Of a stretch of 64,000 nt of DNA, positions 24,843 to 32,645 are shown one piece after another. Position 1 is the first letter of the stretch. The number at the start of each line of letters is the position of its first letter. The DNA lies in NCBI RefSeq assembly GCF_001570565.1, contig NZ_BBXE01000044.1:17174-81173 (forward strand). Reading direction: 5' to 3'. Position numbers and translations under genes: made by a program. Origin of the DNA: Herbidospora yilanensis. Lineage in GTDB: Bacteria > Actinomycetota > Actinomycetes > Streptosporangiales > Streptosporangiaceae. The notes under the pieces were generated by a model, which did no database searches, was not told the origin of the DNA, and saw nothing but the letters and a program-made list of their open reading frames with translations.

Positions 24843-26201
24843 ATGGGCCTGCTTAACATCACCGTTCCAAACATTCGCGCTTACGATTTCGGCGTCGGGG
24901 TGGACCGGCTGTCGGGAGCACCGATGACCCGGGCAGTGACCGCGACGCAGACGCCGCCCGAAGCCTCGGCCGGCCGCACGATGTCTTTTGAGGTCACCCG
25001 GATCGAGTCGAGCGAGGAACTGGAAAGGAAGCTCGGGATCGATATCGAGGCGTCGGCCGGATGCGCTTCCTTCGGCGCGGGAGCGTCGGCACGCTTCAGT
25101 TTCATGAAGGACAGCAAGGTTCATTCATCCTGTCTTTTCATGACCATCACCAGCGTCGTCCGCTTGGCCGATCTGAGCATCGACCAGCCGACCCTCACCT
25201 CTGAGGCTGCCGCGGCGACAGCCCGCCCGGACGTGTTCCGCGCCCGATACGGCGATATGTTCTGCCGGGCCTGCGCCCGGGGCGGCATCTTCGTCGGGGT
25301 GTTGCGAATCGACACGCGGGACAGCTCCGAGGCGACAACGCTCTCAGCCGAGTTGTCAGGTTCGTACGGGCTGTTCTCCTCCGAAGCCAAGGTCAGCTTC
25401 AACGAGACCCTTGCCAAGCATCAGGCGCAGTCGTTCTACAGGCTCTACACCGAGGGAGGACCACAACTGAACATCCGCAATCCGTTCGACCCGGCCGAAC
25501 TGCTGGAGTTGGCGAATCTCTGGCAGAAGGGCATGCAGGACGATCCGAACTGCAGTGTTCCCTATGAGTGGACGCTATCGGCGCTCACCATCGCGGAGGG
25601 CCCGATGCCCCTGAACGCGGCGCAACTCCAGCAGGCGCAAGATGTGCTGCAGTTCTGCGCGCGCGAGCGAACCGATCTGCTCGACAGGCTCAACGCGTGC
25701 GAGTGGGTGAACGATCACGCCGACCGGTACGACTGGACGGGCGGAATCACCCAGGACCAGTTGCGTCAAGTCTCTCAGGCCGCTCAGGTCGATCTCGACC
25801 TGGTGGCGCAGTGCGCAAGTGCGGCGATCGACGATCCCGGCGGGGCCACCATGCCGGCCGAGTTCGCCGCGAGCCGCTCGAAGGTCTATCCGTCGGCGGC
25901 AGTGGTGGCGCTGCCGCAGCCGAAGCCTGGGACTCCCCGGGAACGGCAGATCGAACTCCCCGACATGGTCGGTAAGTCGTTCGCCACGGCGCGCGCACTG
26001 CTCGCGCAAAGAGGGCTGCAGTCCCAATACTCGGCGCCGACCGAGATCACACAGAACGGTCAGGTTCTCGTCGGCAGCATCGTCGGCATGGATCCGCCGG
26101 CCAAGTCCATGGTCGCCGCGAGCACGGTGGTGACCCTCGAAATCGGCGACTACAGGGAGAAGACGCTCGTGAAGAGACTCGGCAAGTCCCCGTCCGGATG
26201 A
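24843..26201 (+). CDS. MACPF-like pore-forming protein with C-terminal PASTA domain
   Basis: A 452-residue protein without a recognisable signal peptide. The MACPF signature (Y-G-[TD]-x-[FY]-x6-G-G) is present as YGDMFCRACARGG at residues 136-148. On either side lie amphipathic, Ser/Ala/Thr-rich stretches (about 66-95 and 160-190: FGAGASARFSFMKDSKVHSS; TTLSAELSGSYGLFSSEAKV), the positions expected for the two segments that unfold into membrane hairpins. Residues 235-255 (CSVPYEWTLSALTIAEG) fit the end of the fold. Residues about 260-350 are helical, and 368-436 form one PASTA domain (IELPDMVGKSFATARALLAQ then RGLQSQYSAP and VVTLEIG). PASTA domains bind peptidoglycan or its precursors, so the fusion suggests a pore-former directed at or held by a cell wall. 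It is the second gene of a three-gene unit. Confidence 0.75.
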   Translation: MGLLNITVPNIRAYDFGVGVDRLSGAPMTRAVTATQTPPEASAGRTMSFEVTRIESSEELERKLGIDIEASAGCASFGAGASARFSFMKDSKVHSSCLFMTITSVVRLADLSIDQPTLTSEAAAATARPDVFRARYGDMFCRACARGGIFVGVLRIDTRDSSEATTLSAELSGSYGLFSSEAKVSFNETLAKHQAQSFYRLYTEGGPQLNIRNPFDPAELLELANLWQKGMQDDPNCSVPYEWTLSALTIAEGPMPLNAAQLQQAQDVLQFCARERTDLLDRLNACEWVNDHADRYDWTGGITQDQLRQVSQAAQVDLDLVAQCASAAIDDPGGATMPAEFAASRSKVYPSAAVVALPQPKPGTPRERQIELPDMVGKSFATARALLAQRGLQSQYSAPTEITQNGQVLVGSIVGMDPPAKSMVAASTVVTLEIGDYREKTLVKRLGKSPSG

Positions 26202-26247
26202 ATCAGATTCGACACGGTCCCGTCTCACGTCATCGTCAGGAGGCACA

Positions 26248-26655
26248 GTGCATACCAACGAATTGACCGGCGAACCTGCGCTGTGGGCCTCGCTCATCAG
26301 CAGCGGCCTGCAGCTCCTGGCCGCCTTCTGGTTGCCATTGACGGAGGCACAGGTGGCTGTCATCAACGCGGCTGTCCTTGCCGGTGCGGGCGTGTACGTG
26401 GCGTTGGCGACGAGGTCGACGGACAACGGAGGCTCCATTAAGGGAGCCATCCTCGGACTCACGCAGGCGGCGATCTCGCTGGCAGTGACGTTCGGCTGGC
26501 AGGTCGATCCCACCCAGACAGCGGCGCTGATGGCGTTCGTCGGCCTTGCGGTAGCCGTGCTGATCCGGCAGACGTCGGTGCCCAAGAGCGCTGCTGCGGC
26601 CACATACAGCGCGCCGACCTCCGCTCTGCCGGAGCCCACTCCACCAGGAGGTTGA
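26248..26655 (+). CDS. Holin-like small membrane protein (internal duplication)
   Basis: A 135-residue protein with four predicted helices. The sequence is a tandem repeat of one hairpin: ASLISSGLQLLAAFWLPLTE plus AQVAVINAAVLAGAGVYVAL, then GAILGLTQAAISLAVTFGWQ plus TAALMAFVGLAVAVLIRQTS. The tail is short, polar and Pro/Ser-rich. Size, helix hairpins, the EPALW start and the R-Q-T-S-V-P end recall actinophage holin-type membrane proteins. CAGGAGG precedes GTG 26248. It follows the MACPF-like gene by 46 bases and could let the signal-less toxins leave the cell; this role is inferred. It is followed by a strong terminator. Confidence 0.7.
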   Translation: MHTNELTGEPALWASLISSGLQLLAAFWLPLTEAQVAVINAAVLAGAGVYVALATRSTDNGGSIKGAILGLTQAAISLAVTFGWQVDPTQTAALMAFVGLAVAVLIRQTSVPKSAAAATYSAPTSALPEPTPPGG

Positions 26656-26701
26656 TGGATCCTCATCCACCCCATGAGCGAGGTGGATCTCGACGGGAAC
26701 C

Positions 26702-26734
26702 GAACGGCCGATGGATCGAGAACATCGGCCGTTC
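26702..26734 (+). terminator. Rho-independent-type terminator after the pore-former cassette
   Basis: A perfect 12-bp stem, GAACGGCCGATG (26702-26713) and CATCGGCCGTTC (26723-26734), with a 9-base loop, followed by TTTC. A smaller hairpin, ATCCACC/GGTGGAT (26665-26671, 26682-26688), precedes it. It marks the end of the 24333-26655 transcription unit. Confidence 0.75.
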
Positions 26735-27179
26735 TTTCAGCCGTGCCTCAGCCGTACAGTGATCGCGGTTTCTGGCGAACTCTTCGAATCCTTCTGCCTG
26801 TGCCGTTCAGCCGAGCAGAAAGGGGGGCGGTTGCTAGACGGTCGGGACATGCGTCTTCATCTGCGCCGGCCGGGGGACGTCTTGTGCTTCACCCGCGTGG
26901 CGGCCTGCTGCGTGACCTGCTTCATCGGCCGGTATTCACTGGGGCTGTGCCGGCGGTGGAAAGATCTACCGGATGATCGTCAGCTCTTCCCGATGGCCGC
27001 AGGGGCGCTCCGCAGTGGACATCTGGGCCGTCTGGGATCTCACGGACCCGAGCGGAGCTTGAAGACGACGGTGCGGGTCACGGGGCTACAGGCATACCCC
27101 CGCCCGAGGTCACCGCAAGCCGCCTGTCCGTGCCCGGGAAACCGGCTGGAGCAGACGATCCGCCCCAGCCGGCACCTTC
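26735..27179. other. Intergenic stretch without recognisable gene
   Basis: These 445 bases lie between the terminator and the 3' end of the RTX-like gene on the other strand. Open frames exist on the plus strand, but their translations are Arg/Pro-rich, lack a ribosome binding site and resemble no family, so I regard them as chance frames. No repeat or RNA structure stands out. Confidence 0.5.
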
Positions 27180-27689
27180 TCAGGCTTCGCAGCCGCTTTC
27201 TGTCTCGGCGCTGCAGGTGTCGAACCCGCCCACCCCGTTGGCGACGTCCACCCCGCCGTTACCGATCAGGGTGTCGTTTCCGGTGCCGCCGTTGAGCCCG
27301 TCCCGGCCTGACCCCCCGTTCAGGGTGTCTCTCCCGGCGCCGCCCAGAACGGACGACTGCAACGATGTCTTGTTGGTGACCGTGTCATTGCCCCCGAGCA
27401 TGGTCGCGTCGATGAACTGGACGTTCGTCGAGCACGAGGCCACGGTCGCCCCCTGGGGGATGCACCCGGCGCCCGGGGTGATCCCCGAGTCGGAGTCGAC
27501 CGTGAGCAGCCCGAACTGGAACTCGATCCTGACGGTCTCTCCGGCGGACGTCCCGACGATGAACAGCGTTCTGCCGCTGACATGGACGGATGCGGCCGAA
27601 GCGGCGTTCGCCGGGGCCGCGGTCGCGAGCCCGGCGACGATGATCGCCAGCGCGGTGAGAAGACGTTGTACTACTGGCAGGCCGACCAT
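27180..27689 (-). CDS. Secreted protein with RTX-type calcium-binding repeats
   Basis: A 169-residue precursor. The signal peptide (hydrophobic LLTALAIIVAGLATAAPANA) is followed by a beta-rich region. The C-terminal part carries three to four glycine-rich nonapeptide repeats: LGGAGRDTLNGG, SGRDGLNGG, TGNDTLIGN and GGVDVANGVGG. These form a calcium-binding parallel beta-roll as in RTX proteins. Four cysteines (two near GAGCIPQ/ASCST, two at the C-terminus in DTCSAETESGC) may form disulfides. ATG 27689 is preferred because AAAGGG lies 9 bases upstream; ATG 27707 lacks a site. The gene stands alone; function unknown. Confidence 0.78.
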   Translation of the reverse strand: MVGLPVVQRLLTALAIIVAGLATAAPANAASAASVHVSGRTLFIVGTSAGETVRIEFQFGLLTVDSDSGITPGAGCIPQGATVASCSTNVQFIDATMLGGNDTVTNKTSLQSSVLGGAGRDTLNGGSGRDGLNGGTGNDTLIGNGGVDVANGVGGFDTCSAETESGCEA

Positions 27690-27964
27690 GTCGGTGAACC
27701 CTTTCATAGGACATTGTGTACGGTTAAATAGCCTGGAGGTTGGCCGGACATGCTGTCAAGTCAATACGGAAGGCCGCCCCGCCGGCCGCGCTGAACCACG
27801 GGGCGTCCGCCGACGTCGGAGGCAAGGGTAAGGACCCCGATCGTGAACCCCGGCCCGGCTGTGTGCCATGCAGGGGATGCGGCACTTGTTCGCCGCCCCG
27901 GACTCGGGCAAGGACAAGATGAATGGGCACATCAGGAAGCGCAAGCGACGCGGCGAGTTAGTGC
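27690..27964. other. Intergenic stretch upstream of the RTX-like gene
   Basis: A 275-base region with an AT-rich start (27715-27735), which probably holds the promoter of the minus-strand RTX-like gene. Nothing else recognisable was seen before the transposase remnant. Confidence 0.4.
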
Positions 27965-28054
27965 AGCCTGATCCGCCGCTACATCACCTGGCGCAACCGC
28001 GACACCGGCGACCCCCGCCTGCGAAAGATCGTCAACAGGGCAAACGTGGCCTGA
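27965..28054 (+). pseudogene. IS630 family transposase C-terminal remnant
   Basis: A 29-codon frame directly after an in-frame TAG reads SLIRRYITWRNRDTGDPRLR then KIVNRANVA and a stop. This is the C-terminal signature of IS630-type transposases (RYI-WRN-x-H...LR-IV-RANVA). The rest of the gene is missing. It marks an old insertion or recombination point at the left edge of the tailoring-gene island. Confidence 0.6.
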
Positions 28055-28082
28055 CGCGGCACTAGCTATCGCCCAAATTCGC

Positions 28083-28125
28083 TTGACAGTGCGTCTGGTG
28101 AAACTTGTACTCTTTTCACAGTACA
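28083..28125 (+). promoter_or_regulatory. Promoter and operator region of the FAD monooxygenase operon
   Basis: TTGACA (28083-28088) is a consensus -35 box, with TGTACT (28106-28111) 17 bp downstream as a possible -10. A 6-bp inverted repeat TGTACT-N8-AGTACA spans 28106-28125. The segment 28083-28102 (TTGACAGTGCGTCTGGTGAA) resembles segments in the promoters at 33328-33347 and 35560-35579: all three share ACA, then GTCT, then T and AA at fixed spacing. This suggests control by the TetR regulator encoded at 32646. Confidence 0.5.
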
Positions 28126-28153
28126 CAGTGTCTTTCGAAAAGGGGTCACCGAC

Positions 28154-29677
28154 ATGGCTCACCGCACCACCCGGTCGCACGACCACGACGTCGTGGTCGT
28201 TGGCGCCGGACCGGCCGGCCTGGTGGCCGCCGCGCAACTGGCCCGCTACGGCCTGGACGTGCTCGTACTGGACAAGCGGGCCGGGGTGTCCGCGCTGCCC
28301 CGGGCTGTGGGGGTGACCGTCCGGCAGATGGAGATCTTCCGCGGCTGGGGGTTGGAGGAGGAGTTGCGGGCCGGGACCGACGAGGTCGACTTCGCCCTGC
28401 TGCAGACCCGCACCGTCGCCGAGGCCGGGGACGGCACCCGGGTGCCGATCAACGTGCCCGACCTGGCGCAGAGCTCCGTGGTCAGCCCGACGGCCTCTGC
28501 CCGGGTGCCGCAGGACCACCTTGAGCAGGTGCTCGCCGACTACTTGGCCCGGGTGAGCGGACGTCCGGTCCGCCGGGGCGCTGAGGTCGTCGGGATCGGC
28601 CAGGACGAGGGGGGCGTGCGGCTCTCGGTCCGGGGCGCCGGCAGCCGCGGCAGCGAGGTGGTCGAAGAGCTCAGCGCGGCGTACGTCGTCGCGGCGGACG
28701 GCGCCCACAGCCCGACCCGCGAGCGTCTGGGCATCGAGTCCGTGGGGGCGGATGGGCTGATGCGCGGAATCAGCGCCGAGTTCCGTGCCCCGCTGTGGCC
28801 CGTCCTCGGCCCGCACCGCTACGCGCTCTACTCGATCAGCCTTCCGGAGGGCGCCGGCGTGCTCATCCCTTCCGGCGGCGGTACCCGGTGGCAGTTCGGC
28901 GTGGTCCTCGGGCCGGACGACGACGTGGAAGCGCTCGCGCAGCCCGAGGCCCTCGCGGGTCGGATCCGGCTCGCTTCGGGTGTGCCCGATCTGGCCGTCG
29001 AGATCGTGCGGCAAAGCGCCTTCACGGCCGACGCCAAGCTGTCGACGGCCTTCTCCTCCGGCCGCGTGTTCCTGGCCGGCGACGCCGCACACCGGGTCAC
29101 GCCGCGGGGCGGCAACGGCCTGGCCATGGCGGTGCGCGACGGGATCGCGATCGGATGGCGCCTGGCGTGGGTTCTCCGAGGCTGGGCGCCGGCCCACTTC
29201 CTCGACACCTACGAGGCGGAGATGCGGCCGCTGGCGGCCCGCGACGTCGCCCGCGCCGCCGACCCGCAGGGACGCTGCCACGCCGTCCTCACCGAGCTCC
29301 TCCACGACCTCGGCGGGCGCCTCCAGCACGCCTGGGTCGCGCCGGGTGCGCCCGGCCGGTCACCGGTCTCGACGCTGGACCTGGTCGGCGACGGGCTGAC
29401 CCTCTTCGCCGGCGACGACGACTCCGCCTGGCCGGCAGCCGCCGCCCGCCTCGAGCGCGGCGTGCCGGTCGACGTCGCGACGCTGCCCCCGGCCACCGCT
29501 CACGCGCTCGGCCTCCACGCCGGCGGCGCTCTGCTGGTGCGGCCGGACGCCGTCCCGATCGCCAGGTGGTACCGCGTGACCGACGTGCCTCGGGCGGTGG
29601 CCGAGCTCGAGCGCGCGATCGACGACGTCCTCGACGTCCTCGACCAGCGGGCCGCGACGGTGGCGGGTGCGGCATGA
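28154..29677 (+). CDS. FAD-dependent aromatic monooxygenase (polyketide hydroxylase-like)
   Basis: A 507-residue class A flavoprotein hydroxylase. The FAD-binding motif is VVVVGAGPAGLVAAAQLARYG near the N-terminus, the DG motif is VVAADGAHSPTRERLGIES, and the second FAD motif is FLAGDAAHRVTPRGGNGLAM. A thioredoxin-like C-terminal domain follows, as in hydroxylases of aromatic polyketides and in rifampicin/tetracycline-modifying monooxygenases. AAAAGGGG precedes the ATG. It overlaps the methyltransferase gene in ATGA. A role in modifying an aromatic compound, either biosynthetic or protective, follows from the family; the substrate is unknown. Confidence 0.88.
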   Translation: MAHRTTRSHDHDVVVVGAGPAGLVAAAQLARYGLDVLVLDKRAGVSALPRAVGVTVRQMEIFRGWGLEEELRAGTDEVDFALLQTRTVAEAGDGTRVPINVPDLAQSSVVSPTASARVPQDHLEQVLADYLARVSGRPVRRGAEVVGIGQDEGGVRLSVRGAGSRGSEVVEELSAAYVVAADGAHSPTRERLGIESVGADGLMRGISAEFRAPLWPVLGPHRYALYSISLPEGAGVLIPSGGGTRWQFGVVLGPDDDVEALAQPEALAGRIRLASGVPDLAVEIVRQSAFTADAKLSTAFSSGRVFLAGDAAHRVTPRGGNGLAMAVRDGIAIGWRLAWVLRGWAPAHFLDTYEAEMRPLAARDVARAADPQGRCHAVLTELLHDLGGRLQHAWVAPGAPGRSPVSTLDLVGDGLTLFAGDDDSAWPAAAARLERGVPVDVATLPPATAHALGLHAGGALLVRPDAVPIARWYRVTDVPRAVAELERAIDDVLDVLDQRAATVAGAA

Positions 29678-30543
29678 CGACCCGTCCCGGCTCGCTCGAC
29701 TCGCCGCGGTTCCCGCGCTCCTCGTGCTACCACCCCGACTGGATACGGTCGAACGTCAGCGGCGGAGCCCACTCGCTCTGGCTCACCGAGTGGCTGTCCG
29801 AGGTCGTCGACCTGCGGCCGGGCCTGCGGGTGCTCGACCTCGGCTGCGGGCGCGGCGCGTCTTCGGTGTTCCTCCGCCGCGAGTTCGGCGTCCAGGTGTG
29901 GTCGACCGACCTGTGGTTCAGCGTCGACGACCGCGCCCAGCGGATCCGGGACGCCGGCGTCGAGGACGGCGTCTTCCCGATCTACGCCGACGCGCGCGCC
30001 CTGCCGTTCGCCCGCGACTTCTTCGACGTCGTCGTCAGCGTCGACTCCTACGTCTACTACGGCACCGACGACCTCTACCTCGGCTACCTGGCCCGCCTGG
30101 TGAAGCCCGGCGGGCAGATCGGGATCGTCGGCGCCGGCGTGGTGCAGGAGACCCCGGTCGACCCGCCCCCGCACCTGCGGCGCTGGTGGGAGCCGAGCCT
30201 CGCCTGCCTGCACTCACCCCAGTGGTGGCACCACCACTGGTCGCGCAGCGGCATCGTCGACGTCGAGCGGGCCGACGCCATGGACGAGGGCTGGCGGCTC
30301 TGGCTGCAGTGGCAACACGCCGTGGCCCCCGGCAACGAGCCGGAGATCCAGGCGCTCGAGGCCGACCGGGGGCGCTACCTCGGCTACGTCCGCGTCATCG
30401 CGCGGCGACGCCACGACGTCGAGCTCGATGACCCCATCACCTCCGTCCCGGTCGTCTACCAGCGGCAGCCGTTGCTGGCCGGCGACTCGCCGACGGCGCG
30501 ACGTCCCGTCACGCCCGTACCGGCTCCCGAGGAGAGAGCATGA
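29674..30543 (+). CDS. Class I SAM-dependent methyltransferase
   Basis: A 289-residue methyltransferase. Motif I is LRVLDLGCGRGASSVFLRRE (about residues 49-68), the acidic residue after strand 2 is in VWSTDLWF, and PIYADARALPFARDFFDVVV gives the following motifs. The C-terminal half, with many Trp and His residues (SPQWWHHHWSRSGIVDVERA), is an unusual extension that may form the substrate pocket. It starts in the ATGA overlap with the FAD monooxygenase and should act in the same tailoring or detoxification step series. Confidence 0.86.
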   Translation: MTTRPGSLDSPRFPRSSCYHPDWIRSNVSGGAHSLWLTEWLSEVVDLRPGLRVLDLGCGRGASSVFLRREFGVQVWSTDLWFSVDDRAQRIRDAGVEDGVFPIYADARALPFARDFFDVVVSVDSYVYYGTDDLYLGYLARLVKPGGQIGIVGAGVVQETPVDPPPHLRRWWEPSLACLHSPQWWHHHWSRSGIVDVERADAMDEGWRLWLQWQHAVAPGNEPEIQALEADRGRYLGYVRVIARRRHDVELDDPITSVPVVYQRQPLLAGDSPTARRPVTPVPAPEERA

Positions 30544-30610
30544 GCAGCACCCCGTCGCCCACCACGGCCCTGGCAGGCGTCGCGATGCCGGCCCGGTAGC
30601 GGGTCGTGGA

Positions 30611-30716
30611 CGCCTCGCGGAGCTCCCGGTGCGAGCTCTCCTCACCACCGGGCCGGTCATCGGCCCAGGCACGAACGGCGCCGCCGAACGTCGCGCTCGT
30701 GAAGTCGTTCGTCGCC
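30611..30716 (+). pseudogene. Glycosyltransferase (MGT-type) remnant
   Basis: Between the methyltransferase and the next gene, one frame reads RLAELPVRALLTTGPVIGPG (from 30611) and the frame next to it continues APPNVALVKSFV (to about 30716). This is the run found in macrolide-type glycosyltransferases (ALA-LPVR-L-TTGP...PPNV-V). The frame change, missing N-terminus and missing C-terminus show a deleted gene. A 19-codon frame (30540-30599) before it is probably not functional. It suggests the operon once also carried glycosylation of the same product. Confidence 0.5.
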
Positions 30717-30755
30717 GGCGGGGCTGAGCCGACAACCACTGAGAAAGGAACTGCG

Positions 30756-32237
30756 GTGAAACCACTGTTACGTCGCGTGGCTGCCGGCTGCGCGGCACTG
30801 CTCGGCCTGCTCGCTGCGGGCGCGCCCGCCGTGGCGGCGGGTCCCGAGCCGCCGGTTCCGGTGCTGCGCTGGATCGACTGCGGCGACGGTTTTCAATGCG
30901 CGGACGCTCGCGTGCCGCTGGACTACGACGACCCGCGCGGAGCGACGATCACCATCGCCCTGATCCGCAAGCCGGCCGCCGATCCCGCGCAGCGCGTCGG
31001 CTCGCTGTTCGAACTGCCCGGTGGTCCCGCACAGTCCGGTGTACGGGTGCTGCGCGACTCGCCGCCGCAACTGTTGGCGTTGTTGTCGCGCTTCGACGTG
31101 ATCGGCTTCGACCAGCGGGGCACCGGCGCGAGCCGGCCCGCCGTCGACTGCGGTGCGACACCGCCGTCGTTCTTCGCCCGCCCTGACGCGGTCGACGCCG
31201 ACGCGTATGCCGCCGCGGCCCGCGCCTACGGGCAGTCCTGCCTGCGCCACAACCCGGAAATTCTGCCGCACATGAGCACCGCGAACGTCGCCCGTGACGT
31301 CGATCTGCTGCGGCAGGCTGTCGGCGACCGCAAGCTCACCGCCATCGGCGCCTCGTACGGCACGGCCATCGGCGCCACATACGCCAGCATGTTTCCCGGC
31401 CGCGTCCGGGCGATGGTGCTCGCCAGCGCCGTCGACGTGCGAACCGGTCGCGACCATCCGGTCGACGACGGCGAGGAGCAGTCGGCGGCGTTCGAGGACG
31501 AACTCGACCGCTTCTTCGCCCGCTGCGCCGCCGCCGGAACCCGCTGCGGCTTCGGCGGCACCGATCCAGAGGACGCCTTCGACGAACTGCTGGCGCGGTT
31601 GGACCGCCGGCCGCTGCCCACCGGCGACCCGGCACACCCGCGGCTCACCGGGGACGACGTCCGCGAGGCGGCGCTGACCGCCATGTACAGCCCGCGGCGG
31701 TGGCGCGGCTTCGCCGCCGCACTCACCGCCACCACGGCCGGACAGCCGGCGACCATGCTCGACCTGCTGGCCGGCGGGGATGACTTCGGCTCCGACGACC
31801 AGCGGTTCGCGGTGCTCGCGGCCGACCAGCGATTCGCCCGCGGACCCGTGGCCGGCCACGTCCACGACAGCGTCCACGCGTACCGGATGTTCCCGCACTT
31901 CTGGTGGGTGAACGGGCTGGTCAACCTCAACCTCGCGCTATGGCCGGTCGAGGACGACGACACGTTCCGCGGCCGTTTCCACTATCCCGGCCAGGCCGCG
32001 CCGATCCTCGTCATCAGCAACACCCACGACCCGGCGACGCCGTACGCCGGCGCGCGGCAGCTCGTCGCCGACCTCGGCAACGCCCGGCTGCTCACCTACC
32101 AGGCCGACGGCCACGCGAGCCTCACGTCCGGCAACCCGTGCCTGGTCATCCCCGCCCTGGCCTACCTGACCGACGGCACGACCCTGCCACCCGTGGGCGC
32201 TACCTGCCGCGACGACACCGACCCGTTCGCGCCGTGA
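30756..32237 (+). CDS. Secreted alpha/beta hydrolase, tripeptidyl aminopeptidase-like (peptidase S33/TAP)
   Basis: A 493-residue exported hydrolase. The signal peptide (RRVAAGCAALLGLLAAGAPA, ending VAA) is followed by VPLDYDDPRGATITIALIRK, typical of SlpD/E and Tap enzymes. The nucleophile is in AIGASYGTAIG (GxSxG), the acid in NTHDPATPY and the histidine in DGHASLTSG; the C-terminal TAP-like domain contains CLV and CRDD cysteines. GTG 30756 follows GAAAGGAA. It removes N-terminal tripeptides or hydrolyses similar amides/esters outside the cell. It is separated from the methyltransferase by glycosyltransferase debris. Confidence 0.87.
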   Translation: MKPLLRRVAAGCAALLGLLAAGAPAVAAGPEPPVPVLRWIDCGDGFQCADARVPLDYDDPRGATITIALIRKPAADPAQRVGSLFELPGGPAQSGVRVLRDSPPQLLALLSRFDVIGFDQRGTGASRPAVDCGATPPSFFARPDAVDADAYAAAARAYGQSCLRHNPEILPHMSTANVARDVDLLRQAVGDRKLTAIGASYGTAIGATYASMFPGRVRAMVLASAVDVRTGRDHPVDDGEEQSAAFEDELDRFFARCAAAGTRCGFGGTDPEDAFDELLARLDRRPLPTGDPAHPRLTGDDVREAALTAMYSPRRWRGFAAALTATTAGQPATMLDLLAGGDDFGSDDQRFAVLAADQRFARGPVAGHVHDSVHAYRMFPHFWWVNGLVNLNLALWPVEDDDTFRGRFHYPGQAAPILVISNTHDPATPYAGARQLVADLGNARLLTYQADGHASLTSGNPCLVIPALAYLTDGTTLPPVGATCRDDTDPFAP

Positions 32238-32322
32238 CCGCACACGTCCAGCCCCGACCACCTGCCCACCCGCATACCGGCCGGCTACACCGGCCGCCGC
32301 AACAGAATCCGGAGATCCCGCT

Positions 32323-32577
32323 GTGATCGTCAAATGGATGGCGGCCTCGCCGGCCGCCGCCATACTCGCCCTTGCGCCCGCCGTACCGCCGCAGGCGTGG
32401 CCGTGGCAGTCCTCGGCCGCACCCCGCCGGGCTGCGGCCCGACCGGCGCCGTCAGTGGCCGCCGCTTCGACCATCCCGTTCATGCCGACCCTGATCCGAG
32501 CGATGCTCGGCCGCGGCGCTACCACCCAGCGCGATGCCGTGGCGCACCGGACCCTCGATGCGCATCCGCTCGACTGA
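32323..32577 (+). CDS. Small Ala/Pro-rich hypothetical protein
   Basis: An 84-residue frame with a GGAG site upstream of GTG 32323. The start MIVKWMAASPAAAILALAPA could be a signal peptide; the rest is low-complexity Ala/Pro/Arg. I recognise no family, and the composition is what a chance frame in such GC-rich DNA could give. The following 68 bases hold nothing. Confidence 0.3.
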   Translation: MIVKWMAASPAAAILALAPAVPPQAWPWQSSAAPRRAAARPAPSVAAASTIPFMPTLIRAMLGRGATTQRDAVAHRTLDAHPLD

Positions 32578-32645
32578 GGGCCACAGACGCCTGGTTCATC
32601 GGGCGGGGACCACGGACGGCGACAGCACACCTGCCCCGCTGCCGT

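Noticed and set aside
26711..27295. 194-codon plus-strand frame after the pore-former terminator
   Set aside because: Begins inside the terminator hairpin, lacks a ribosome binding site, and runs into the antisense of the RTX-like gene with an Arg-rich translation.
30540..30599. 19-codon frame overlapping the methyltransferase stop in ATGA
   Set aside because: Coupling is possible, but the peptide is too short and is followed at once by glycosyltransferase debris; more likely a truncated start than a gene.
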